This document shows positions 49,402-57,416 of a stretch of 64,000 bases of DNA, piece after piece. The notes beneath the pieces were generated by a model. The model made no database searches. It was not told where the DNA came from and saw only the letters and a list, made by a program, of their open reading frames with translations. The position numbers and the translations under genes were made by a program. Position 1 is the first letter of the stretch; the number at the start of each line of letters is the position of its first letter. Source of the stretch: AC-37 sp036389295 (GTDB lineage Bacteria > Actinomycetota > Thermoleophilia > Solirubrobacterales > Thermoleophilaceae); NCBI GenBank assembly GCA_036389295.1, contig DASVQB010000046.1:66771-130770 (forward strand), read 5' to 3'.

Positions 49402-50363
49402 AAGCGGTAGCGGCGCTCGGCCTCGTGCCGCTCGAGCGCGAGCCGGACCAGCCGGTCGATCAGCTCCGCGTAGGGCACGCCCGACGCCTCGAACAGCTTC
49501 GCGAACACGCTGGTCTCGGTGAAGCCCGGCATGGTGTTCAGCTCGTTGACCAGCACGTCGCGGTCGTCCTCGACGAAGAAGTCGACCCGCGCGAGGCCGG
49601 CGCACCCGGCCCGCCGGAACACCTCGCAGGCGAGCTCGCGGACGCGGTCGCGCACGGCCGGGTCGAGCGGCGCCGGGACCACCAGCTCCATCCCGCCCTC
49701 GGCGTACTTGGCCTCGTAGTCGTACCAGTCGGCGTGGGCCACGATCTCGCCCGGCTCGGAGGCCTCCGGCCGGCCGTTGCCGATCACCGAGCACTCCACC
49801 TCGCGGCCCGGCGACGCCGCCTCGACGATCGCGAGCGGGTCGTGCTCGAACGCGATCCTCAGCGCCTCGTCGAGCCCGTCCGGCGACTCGACCTTCGAGA
49901 TCCCGACCGACGAGCCGAGCTGCGACGGCTTCACGAACACCGGCATGCCGAGGCGCTCGACCGCGCCGCGGTCGTCGCCCTCGCGCAGCCCCACGTAGTC
50001 GACCTGCGGCACGCCCGCGCGCGCCATCACGTCCTTGAACGTGACCTTCTCCATGCAGAGGGCGGACGCCAGGACGCCGGCGCCCACGTACGGCACGCCC
50101 GCCGTCTCGAGCAGCCCCTGGACGGTGCCGTCCTCGCCGAACCGGCCGTGGAGGGCGGGGAACACGGCGTCGGCGCCCAGCACTCCCCCGCCCGGCTCGA
50201 CGGCCACCGGCTCGCCGTCGCAGGTCCAGCGCCCGTCGCGGCCCACCAGCACCTCGAGCGGCTCGTGGCCCGCCTCGGCGAGCCCCGCGCGGACCGACGC
50301 CGCCGAGGCGAGCGAGATCTCGTGCTCGCTCGACCGGCCGCCGCCGAGGACGGCGACCCTCAC
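49398..50363 (-). CDS. ddl: D-alanine--D-alanine ligase
   Basis: A 321-residue ATP-grasp enzyme joining two D-Ala for peptidoglycan precursors. Motifs: VAVLGGGRSSEHEISLASA (about 3-21), HGRFGEDGTVQGLLETAGVPYVG (about 76-98, in order HGxxGEDGxxQG), PVFVKPSQLGSSVGISKV (about 142-159) with ATP-binding lysine, CAGLARVDFFVED (about 256-268) and VNELNTMPGFTETS (about 273-286; NExNTxPG). Length is normal. GTG at 50363 overlaps the stop of the kinase gene (GTGA), so ddl is the last gene of the pknB operon. Confidence 0.94.
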   Translation of the reverse strand: MRVAVLGGGRSSEHEISLASAASVRAGLAEAGHEPLEVLVGRDGRWTCDGEPVAVEPGGGVLGADAVFPALHGRFGEDGTVQGLLETAGVPYVGAGVLASALCMEKVTFKDVMARAGVPQVDYVGLREGDDRGAVERLGMPVFVKPSQLGSSVGISKVESPDGLDEALRIAFEHDPLAIVEAASPGREVECSVIGNGRPEASEPGEIVAHADWYDYEAKYAEGGMELVVPAPLDPAVRDRVRELACEVFRRAGCAGLARVDFFVEDDRDVLVNELNTMPGFTETSVFAKLFEASGVPYAELIDRLVRLALERHEAERRYRF

Positions 50364-52213
50364 TGCGGGGCCGGGGTCGCCGTGCCGGACGGCGTCCCGC
50401 CGTCGCCCTCGTCGGGCTCCTCCTCCGGGACGCCCACGTAGATCGAGACCGTGCTTCCCTTCGGCCGCTTCCCGGACTTCGGGTCCTGCCGCACGACCGT
50501 GCCCTCGTCCTCGACCGGGCCGGGCTGCTCGAGCTCGCGCACCTCGAAGCCGACGCCCTCGAGGATCGTCCGCGCGTCGTCGGGCGAGCGGCCCTCGACG
50601 TTCGGCACCTCGACCTCCTCGACCCCCTTCGAGACGTCGATCGTCACCCGCGAGCCCTTGTCGACCTCGATGCCCGAGTTCGGGTCCTGGTCGGTGACCC
50701 GGCCCTTCGGCGCGTCGGACTCGACCTCGTTCACGACCGCCCGCAGGCCGGCGTCGGCGATGGCCGCCCGCGCCGCCGACTTGCTCAGCCCGACGACCTT
50801 CGGGACCGTCACCCGCTCCGGCCCGGTGCTCACGAACAGGACCACGCGCGACCCGGCGTCCGCCTCCTTGCCGCCGGCCGGGTCGGTGCGGATCGCGAGG
50901 CCCGCCTCGACCGACGACGAGTGCTCCTCCTCGTCGGTGACGTTGAAGCCCGCCCGGTTCAGGATCTTGAGCGCCTCCGCCTTCGGCTTGCCGCGCACGT
51001 CGGGCACCAGCTTCTTGCCGGGGCCGGTCGACACGTCGAGCCGCACGGTGCTGCCGCGCTCGACCTCCTCGCCGGCCGCCGGGTCCGTCTTGACGACCGT
51101 CCCGGGCGTGGCCTGGCTCTTCACAGACCGAAGCTCGGGCTTCAGCCCCTCGCGCGCCAGCTCGCTCACGGCCTGCTGCGCGGGCTTCCCGACCTCGTTC
51201 GGCACCTTCACGCGGTCCGGGCGGGTGATCGCGAAGGCGGCGATGGCGGCGCCGAGGAGCGCGAGCAGCGCGAGCGTGACCCATGGCCAGCGCCGCCTCC
51301 CGCCGTCCTCGCCGCCCGGCCCGGGCGGGGGCGGCGGCGGCACGGCCCGCCACGCGGCGGTGTCCTGGCCGTCGACGCCGGTCTGGATCGCGGTGCGCGC
51401 CGACTCGAGCGCGGCCGCGAACTCCTCCGCGCTCCGCCAGCGGTGGGCGGGGTCCTTCGCCAGCGCGCGCATGACCGCCGCCTCGAGCGCGGGGTGCACG
51501 TCCGGGCGGAGCTGGCCGATCGGCACCGGCACGTCGCTCACGTGCTTGAGCGCGATCGCCACGGCGCTGTCGCCCGCGAACGGCACCTGGCCGGTGAGCA
51601 GCTCGTAGAGCATCACGCCGATCGAGTAGAGGTCGGACGCGAAGTCCACGTGCTGGCCCTGGGCCTGCTCCGGCGAGAGGTACTGCGCCGTGCCCATGAT
51701 CGAGCCGGTCTCGGTCATCTCGGACGCGCCGGCGCGCGCGATGCCGAAGTCGGTGACCTTCAGTCGGCCGTCGGCGCCCACGATGACGTTGTGCGGCTTG
51801 AAGTCGCGGTGCACCACGCCGTGGCGGTGCGCGAACCCGGCCGCCTGGAGGATCTGGACGCCGAGGTCGATCGCGCGCAGCTGGTCGAGCGGCGCCTCCT
51901 CGCGCACGACGTCGCGCAGGCTGCGCCCGGGCAGGTTCTCCATCGCGATGTAGTAGGTGCCGTCGTGCTCGCCGCGGTCGAAGACGTTCACCACGTTCGG
52001 GTGCTGGAGGCCGGCGGCCGCGCGCGCCTCGCGCTTGAACCGCTCGACGAACTGCTGGTCGCGCGCGAAGCGGCGGTGCAGCACCTTGATCGCGACCTCG
52101 CGGCCGAGGTGCTGGTCGTCCGCCAGGTAGACGTCGGCCATCCCGCCGGAGCCGATCCGCTCGCGGATCCGGTAGCGGCCGTCGACCACGGCCCCGGCGG
52201 TGACCTCGGCCAC
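50360..52213 (-). CDS. pknB: PASTA-domain Ser/Thr protein kinase
   Basis: A 617-residue PknB/PrkC-type kinase: IGSGGMADVYLA loop, catalytic Lys in VAIKVLHRR, HRDFKPHNVIVG (about 134-145; Phe replaces the usual Val/Leu), DFGIARAGASEM and YLSPEQAQGQ; Pro-rich linker; transmembrane helix (about 309-329), then four PASTA repeats (about 332-397, 399-467, 469-534, 537-604), each ending in a GSTVxxxVSxG-like strand. PASTA repeats bind muropeptides/lipid II and the kinase controls wall synthesis. It is followed by ddl and preceded by the transpeptidase gene, a rational wall-synthesis unit. Confidence 0.95.
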   Translation of the reverse strand: MAEVTAGAVVDGRYRIRERIGSGGMADVYLADDQHLGREVAIKVLHRRFARDQQFVERFKREARAAAGLQHPNVVNVFDRGEHDGTYYIAMENLPGRSLRDVVREEAPLDQLRAIDLGVQILQAAGFAHRHGVVHRDFKPHNVIVGADGRLKVTDFGIARAGASEMTETGSIMGTAQYLSPEQAQGQHVDFASDLYSIGVMLYELLTGQVPFAGDSAVAIALKHVSDVPVPIGQLRPDVHPALEAAVMRALAKDPAHRWRSAEEFAAALESARTAIQTGVDGQDTAAWRAVPPPPPPGPGGEDGGRRRWPWVTLALLALLGAAIAAFAITRPDRVKVPNEVGKPAQQAVSELAREGLKPELRSVKSQATPGTVVKTDPAAGEEVERGSTVRLDVSTGPGKKLVPDVRGKPKAEALKILNRAGFNVTDEEEHSSSVEAGLAIRTDPAGGKEADAGSRVVLFVSTGPERVTVPKVVGLSKSAARAAIADAGLRAVVNEVESDAPKGRVTDQDPNSGIEVDKGSRVTIDVSKGVEEVEVPNVEGRSPDDARTILEGVGFEVRELEQPGPVEDEGTVVRQDPKSGKRPKGSTVSIYVGVPEEEPDEGDGGTPSGTATPAPQ

Positions 52214-53644
52214 CTACCCGCCTCCGAGCAGCGTCTGCATTACCTGCTTGGCCACCGGTGCGGCGACCGTCCCGCCCTGGCCCTGGGTCCGCTCGATCGT
52301 GACCGCGATCGCGATCCGCGGGTCCTTCACCGGCGCGAACGCGATGAACCAGGCCTGGTTCGAGGCGCCGCCGTCGACCTCCGCGGTGCCGGTCTTGCCC
52401 GCGACCGGGATGCCCTCGAGCGCGCTGGCGGTGCCCGTCCCCTCCTCCACGACGCGGCTCATCATGGCGCCCAGCTTCTCGGCGGCGTCGCCGCTCATCA
52501 CGCGGGAGTAGCGGTCGGGCTCGACCCGGTCGCGCACGCTGCCGTCCGGCTCGACCACGCGGTCGCCCAGGTGCGGCTCCATCAGCACGCCGCCGTTCCC
52601 GACCGCCGCCGCGACCATCGCCATCTGGAGCGGCGTCACCTGGAGGCGCTCCTGCCCGATCGCGACGCGCCCGATGTCGATCGAGTCGTCCTCGTCGAGC
52701 AGCCGCGAGCCCTTGAAGATCCCGCTCGGGGTCATCTGCGAGGACGGGTAGTCGAGCGGCGGCCGCGAGCCGAACCCGAAGCGCCGCATGTACTTCAGCA
52801 TCGTCCCCTTGCCCAGCTTCTCGCCGACCTCGCCGAACACGGTGTTGACCGAGTTCGTGAGGGCGTCGGTGAGCGAGATGGTCCCGAAGTCGGCGCCACC
52901 GGAGTTCTGCAGCGGAACACCGCTGATCGGCTTGTTGTTGCGGCCCGAGACGAACGAGCTCGGCGTGTAGCGGCCGCTGTCGAGGGCCGCGGCCGCGGTG
53001 ACCACCTTGAACGTCGAGCCCGGCGGGTAGCGCGCCTGGGTGGCGCGGTTGAAGAGCGGCGAGCCCTGCGCGCGGTTCAGCTCGGAGAACCGGCCCGGGA
53101 CCTCGTTCGGGTCGAAGTCCGGGATGCTGACCATGACGCGGACGGCTCCCGTGCCCGGCTCGAGCGCGACGATCGACCCGCGGCGGCCGGCGAGCGCCTG
53201 GATCGCCGTCCGCTGGGCCCGGGCGTCGAGCGTCGTGCGCAGGTCGTCGCCCTCGTCCACCCCGCCGCCGAGCTCGTCGAGGATCGTCGTCAGCTCGTCG
53301 TGCTGACCGGTCAGCTCGTCGTTGTAGTGGCGCTCCAGGCCGGCGCTGCCGCGCGAGACGAACGAGTAGCCGAGCGCGTGCGCGAACAGGCCGCGCTGGG
53401 GGTAGGCGCGGACGTAGCGCCGGTTCTCGCGAGCGCCGGTCCGGCGGCTGGTCGCGAGCCGCGTGCCGTCGCGCGCGAGCACGAGGCCGCGCGGGATCCG
53501 CTGCGACTCGAGCAGCGGCCGGCGGTTCGCGGGCTGGTCCTCCAGGCTCTCGGCCTCGAACACCGTCCAGCGCGACGTGAACCCGACGAGCAGGGCGAAC
53601 AGCAGCACGAACAACCCGAACAGGCGCGTGATCTGCCGGTTCAA
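52214..53644 (-). CDS. pbpA: Class B penicillin-binding protein (PbpA type)
   Basis: A 476-residue transpeptidase: short cytoplasmic tail, transmembrane helix (about 8-24), and the three catalytic motifs PGSTFK (Ser210, Lys213), SVN (265-267) and KTG (416-418, in VAGKTGTAEVDG). No long N-terminal dimerisation domain is present, as in actinobacterial PbpA/PBP2. It cross-links peptidoglycan together with the RodA/FtsW-type glycosyltransferase encoded immediately upstream; the TTG at 53644 overlaps the upstream stop (TTGA) and the pknB start follows directly. Confidence 0.92.
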   Translation of the reverse strand: MNRQITRLFGLFVLLFALLVGFTSRWTVFEAESLEDQPANRRPLLESQRIPRGLVLARDGTRLATSRRTGARENRRYVRAYPQRGLFAHALGYSFVSRGSAGLERHYNDELTGQHDELTTILDELGGGVDEGDDLRTTLDARAQRTAIQALAGRRGSIVALEPGTGAVRVMVSIPDFDPNEVPGRFSELNRAQGSPLFNRATQARYPPGSTFKVVTAAAALDSGRYTPSSFVSGRNNKPISGVPLQNSGGADFGTISLTDALTNSVNTVFGEVGEKLGKGTMLKYMRRFGFGSRPPLDYPSSQMTPSGIFKGSRLLDEDDSIDIGRVAIGQERLQVTPLQMAMVAAAVGNGGVLMEPHLGDRVVEPDGSVRDRVEPDRYSRVMSGDAAEKLGAMMSRVVEEGTGTASALEGIPVAGKTGTAEVDGGASNQAWFIAFAPVKDPRIAIAVTIERTQGQGGTVAAPVAKQVMQTLLGGG

Positions 53645-54942
53645 ACGAGCCCTCCCCGCATCTCGCCGGGGTCGCGCCGCGCGCGGTCGGACACCGTCAG
53701 GAGCAGCGCGAGCAGCACGAAGTTCGCGACGATCGAGCTGCCGCCGTAGGAGACGAACGGGAGCGTGACGCCGGTGAGCGGGATGACGCGCGTGACGCCG
53801 CCGACGATCACGAACACCTGGAGCGCGAACACCGCAGACAGGCCGGTCGCGAGCAGCTTCGAGAAGCCGTCGGTGGCGAGCACGGCGGTCTTCAGGCCGC
53901 GCGCCACGATCAGCAGGCAGACGAGGACCAGCGCGCTCGCGCCGAACAGCCCCAGCTCGCTCGCGATCACCGCGTAGATCAGGTCGGTGTGGGCGGCGGG
54001 CAGGATCGGCGTCCCGTCGGACTGCTGGAGCAGCGTCTGGCCGAAGCCCTGGCCGAACAGGCCGCCGTCCGCCTGCGCGAACAGCGACTGCGCGATCTGG
54101 TAGCCCTCGCGCTCGACGACGCCCTTCTGGAACGGGTCGAGCCAGGTCTCCACCCGCTCGTGCACGTGCGTCACGTGGCTCTGGAAGAAGGCGGCGCCGG
54201 CGAGGAACATCGCGGCGCCGGCCGCCACCAGCGAGACCCGCGACGTGGCCACGTAGAGCAGCGCCAGGAAGCCGCCGAAGAACATCAGGGAGCTGCCGAG
54301 GTCGCGGATCACGACCAGCATCAGCATCGAGAGCCCCCAGATGACGAGCAGCGGGCCGGCGTGCTTGAGGCTGAGCCGCGGGACTCGGCCGCGGACGAGC
54401 ACGTCGCGCGTCTCGCTCAGGTAGCTCGCGAGGAAGACGATGATCGCGAGCTTCGCGAACTCCGCGGGCTGGAACTGGACCGGCCCCGCGCCGATCGACA
54501 GGTACGCCCCGTTCGTGGCCTGGCCGATGCCGGGCAGCCGCGGCAGCATCAGGAGGGCGATGCCCCCGATGGCGATCGTGTAGCGGTAGCGCTCGAGCAC
54601 GCGGTGGTCGCGCAGGAAGGCGACCGTGACGCAGAACAGCGCGAGCCCGACGCCGAACCAGACGGCCTGCTGCGCCGCCCGCTGGGGCGAGATCCGGTAG
54701 ATCATCACGAGGCCGAACGCGGCCAGCAGCGCGACGAGCGGGAACAGGTAGGGATCGGCGTCGGGCAGCCGCGCGCGGATGAACAGGTGGCCCACGAGGC
54801 AGGCGCCGAGGAAGATCCCGCCGTAGGTGACCGTCGCGTCGTTGATCTCGCTCTGGCGGGTGATCAGGACCGCGGCGAAGCCGGCCGCCACGAGCAGCGT
54901 GACCGGGACCAGCGCGAACAGCTCGCGGGTGCGAGCGGACAT
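53641..54942 (-). CDS. rodA: RodA/FtsW-family peptidoglycan glycosyltransferase
   Basis: A 433-residue SEDS protein with about ten transmembrane helices. Conserved points: LGIYLxxQPAEFAKLA-like stretch read here as FQPAEFAKLAIIVFL (about 158-172), the long loop with RVETWLDPFQKGVVEREGYQIAQSLFA, GGLFGQGFGQ, PAAHTDLIYAVIASELGL (about 318-335) and LPFVSYGGSSIVANF (about 389-403), which is the SEDS signature end. Polymerises lipid II at the outer membrane face. FtsW is an alternative name; the association with pbpA and pknB favours RodA. ATG at 54942. Confidence 0.92.
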   Translation of the reverse strand: MSARTRELFALVPVTLLVAAGFAAVLITRQSEINDATVTYGGIFLGACLVGHLFIRARLPDADPYLFPLVALLAAFGLVMIYRISPQRAAQQAVWFGVGLALFCVTVAFLRDHRVLERYRYTIAIGGIALLMLPRLPGIGQATNGAYLSIGAGPVQFQPAEFAKLAIIVFLASYLSETRDVLVRGRVPRLSLKHAGPLLVIWGLSMLMLVVIRDLGSSLMFFGGFLALLYVATSRVSLVAAGAAMFLAGAAFFQSHVTHVHERVETWLDPFQKGVVEREGYQIAQSLFAQADGGLFGQGFGQTLLQQSDGTPILPAAHTDLIYAVIASELGLFGASALVLVCLLIVARGLKTAVLATDGFSKLLATGLSAVFALQVFVIVGGVTRVIPLTGVTLPFVSYGGSSIVANFVLLALLLTVSDRARRDPGEMRGGLV

Positions 54943-56147
54943 CAGCGCGGCGTCTCCGTGCGCTCGAGCTCGCGGAGGCGGTCCTCGGCGTCGTCGCGGC
55001 TGCGGAGCTCGTGGTCGAGCAGGCGCGTGCGCTGGCGGCGGTCCTCGATCGCGGTCGCCGGCACGCTCGTGGCGTACTCCTCGGTGTAGAGGTCGATGCC
55101 GAGCGGCAGCTCGTACGGAAGGCCGCGGAACAGCGCGACCACGCCGCGGTCGTCGGCCCCGATGAAGTAGATCTGGCGGCTGCCGAGGTAGAGGCCGGCG
55201 GCGAGCGCGGCGAGGAGCAGCACGCCGACGACGGGGGCGAGCCGCAGGCGGCGGCGCCGGGCGGGTGCGCCGCCGCGGGCGCCGGAGGGCGGGATGACGC
55301 GGACCGGGCGGCGGCGGGGCTGGTCGGCCGGCGCGGCCCGGCGCGAGGCCGCCTCGCGTACCTCCCCGGCGTCGATCCCGGCCTCCGTCGCCGCGCCGCC
55401 GAGCGTGTCGGGGTCCTCGTCGTCGCCGGCGTCGTCCGCCACGCGGAACAGCACCACCGTGATGTTGTCCTTCCCCCCGGCGCGGTTCGCGGCGTCCACG
55501 AGCGCCGACGCCGCGTCGGCGAGCGACCCGCCGGCGGCCGCGATCCGCTCCATCTCCGGCTCGGGGACCATTCCCGACAGACCGTCCGAGCAGAGCAGGT
55601 ACACGTCGCCCGAGCGCGCGGTGTGGGTGAACGTCTCGACGTCCACGTCCGGCTCGGGCCCGAGCGCCCGCGTGATGATCGAGCGCTGCGGGTGGGTCTC
55701 CGCCTCCTCGGGCGTGAGCTTGCCCTGGCGCACCAGCTCCTCGACCAGCGAGTGGTCGTCGGTCAGGCGCTCGAGCCGGCCGTCGCGCAGCCGGTACAGC
55801 CGGCTGTCGCCCACGTGGCCCACGGCCACCTCGCGCCCGACCACCATCGCGGCGGTCAGCGTCGTGCCCATGCCGGCGTGCTCGGTGTCGCCCTGCGCGG
55901 TCTCGTAGATGCGGCGGTTCGCGGCGCGCGCGACCTCGCGCAGGCGCTCCTCCGCGGCGGAGCCGGCGTCGGTCAGCTCGGCGAGCGCCTCGACGGCCAT
56001 CCGCGACGCGACCTCGCCCGCCCGCGCGCCGCCCATCCCGTCGGCCACCGCGAACAGCGGCGGGCGCTCGAAGTACGCGTCCTCGTTGCTCTGCCGCTGG
56101 CGGCCGACGTCCGTGACGCTCGCCTTCTCGACGATTCGGAGGGCCAT
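54942..56147 (-). CDS. pstP: PP2C-type Ser/Thr phosphatase
   Basis: A 401-residue PP2C phosphatase opposing the PASTA kinase. Metal-binding motifs: NEDAYF (about 21-26), VADGMGGARAGEVASRMAV (about 35-53), VGHVGDSRLYRLRDG (about 109-123), LLCSDGLSGMV (about 184-194), GGKDNITVVL (about 226-235). After the catalytic domain (about 1-240) there is a Pro/Arg linker, one transmembrane helix (about 300-320) and an extracellular tail. This is the PstP layout of actinobacteria. The stop overlaps the rodA ATG by one base. Confidence 0.93.
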   Translation of the reverse strand: MALRIVEKASVTDVGRQRQSNEDAYFERPPLFAVADGMGGARAGEVASRMAVEALAELTDAGSAAEERLREVARAANRRIYETAQGDTEHAGMGTTLTAAMVVGREVAVGHVGDSRLYRLRDGRLERLTDDHSLVEELVRQGKLTPEEAETHPQRSIITRALGPEPDVDVETFTHTARSGDVYLLCSDGLSGMVPEPEMERIAAAGGSLADAASALVDAANRAGGKDNITVVLFRVADDAGDDEDPDTLGGAATEAGIDAGEVREAASRRAAPADQPRRRPVRVIPPSGARGGAPARRRRLRLAPVVGVLLLAALAAGLYLGSRQIYFIGADDRGVVALFRGLPYELPLGIDLYTEEYATSVPATAIEDRRQRTRLLDHELRSRDDAEDRLRELERTETPR

Positions 56148-56157
56148 GGCTGTCCAA

Positions 56158-56634
56158 TTACTCCTGGTAGCGGTACTCGGTGTCGCCGATCCGCACCGTG
56201 TCGGCCACCCTGAGCTGCTCGGGTTTTCGGAGCTGGCGGCCGTTCAGGTACGTCCCGTTGGTCGAGCCCATGTCCTCGATCCACATGAACTGCCCGCGGG
56301 GGAAGATCCGGGCGTGCGCGGCGGAGGCGAACGGGTCGTCGATCCGAACGTCCGCGGTCGGCGAGCGACCGAGGGTGGCGCTGCCGGATATCTCGAAGCT
56401 CGTGCCCGGCTCGTGCCCCAGCGCGGCGACCACGTCCAGCCGCGGGCGGACCCCCGAGCGCAGGTCGAGGCCGGCGCCGCGGTCGCCGCGTGCCTCGGCC
56501 GGCTCCTCGTCCTCGTCGGGCAGCCTGCCGTGGCCCGCCATGTCGCGCATGGCGCTGCGCACCACCCACAGGAGGAACAGGTAGAGCACGGCCAGGAAGC
56601 CGAACTTCAAGAGCACGGCGATCGGGTCGGTCAC
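56158..56634 (-). CDS. fhaB: FHA-domain protein FhaB
   Basis: A 158-residue protein: N-terminal membrane segment (about 8-28, LKFGFLAVLYLFLLWVV), a short linker, and an FHA domain (about 70-158) with ATLGRSPTADVRIDDPFASAAHARI, where the phosphothreonine-binding GR-S-H residues are visible, and MGSTNGTYLNGRQL. FhaB (FipA) binds phosphorylated partners of PknB/PstP in division and wall synthesis. GTG at 56634, two bases after the fhaA stop; same operon. Confidence 0.92.
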   Translation of the reverse strand: MTDPIAVLLKFGFLAVLYLFLLWVVRSAMRDMAGHGRLPDEDEEPAEARGDRGAGLDLRSGVRPRLDVVAALGHEPGTSFEISGSATLGRSPTADVRIDDPFASAAHARIFPRGQFMWIEDMGSTNGTYLNGRQLRKPEQLRVADTVRIGDTEYRYQE

Positions 56635-56636
56635 GC

Positions 56637-57401
56637 CTACTCCAGCTCGAACCTGAGGCGCGCGAGGCCCAGCGCGATCTCGTCGCCCGGCTCGAGGACG
56701 GCCTGCTCGACCCGCCCGCCGTTCACCTTGATGCCGTTCGTGGACCCGAGGTCGGTGACGACCCAGCGACCGTCCTCGTTCCGCATCTCGGCGTGGCGGC
56801 GGGAGACGTTGGGGTCGTCGAGGGTGACGTCGCAGTCGCGGCTGCGGCCGATCAGGACGCGGCTCCCCGACAGGACCGTGCGCTTGCCCTCGCCCACGAG
56901 CATCGCCCTGCCGGCGGCCACCGGCGGCGGCGCGAGCGGGCGCGCCTCGCGGTCGGGCGAGTAGACCATCGTGTGGCCGAAGTCGCCCGCCGACGGGGCC
57001 TCGTCCGGCCAGTCGGCCGGCTCCTCGCCCTCGGGCTTGACGAGCTGGGGCTGGATGCCGAACTCGCCGAGGCTCAGGCGGTCGTCGGTCTCGAACTCGA
57101 CCACCGGGCGGGTGAGCAGCGCGAGCCCCTCGGTCCGGGCGTGCTCGAGCAGGTAGTCCGAGAGCTCCTTCTTGACGCCGTCCTCGTAGCCCTCGAACTG
57201 CTCGCGGTCGTCGGGCGAGAGGTAGACCGTGTAGTGGTTCGGGACGTAGGTGTGCGAGATCGAGCGGGTCTGGTTGTCCTGCATCTCCTTCGCCAGCTTG
57301 CGGGCGATCTCGACCGGCTCGACGCGCGAGCGGAAGGCCCGGCTGAACGCGCCGCCGACCAGCCCCTCGAGCTTGGCCTCCAGGTTTCGCAGGACGCTCA
57401 T
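56637..57401 (-). CDS. fhaA: FHA-domain protein FhaA
   Basis: A 254-residue protein: N-terminal DUF3662 domain (LRNLEAKLEGLVGGAFSRAF, PVEIARKLAKEMQDN, YVPNHYTVYLSPDD, about 4-125), a linker, and a C-terminal FHA domain (about 165-254: VLIGRSRDCDVTLDDPNVSRRHAEM and DLGSTNGIKVNG). FhaA in mycobacteria is a substrate of PknB and binds the lipid II flippase MviN. Starts at ATG 57401, 15 bases after the upstream kinase gene. Confidence 0.93.
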   Translation of the reverse strand: MSVLRNLEAKLEGLVGGAFSRAFRSRVEPVEIARKLAKEMQDNQTRSISHTYVPNHYTVYLSPDDREQFEGYEDGVKKELSDYLLEHARTEGLALLTRPVVEFETDDRLSLGEFGIQPQLVKPEGEEPADWPDEAPSAGDFGHTMVYSPDREARPLAPPPVAAGRAMLVGEGKRTVLSGSRVLIGRSRDCDVTLDDPNVSRRHAEMRNEDGRWVVTDLGSTNGIKVNGGRVEQAVLEPGDEIALGLARLRFELE

Positions 57402-57416
57402 CTCGGCCGAGCCATC

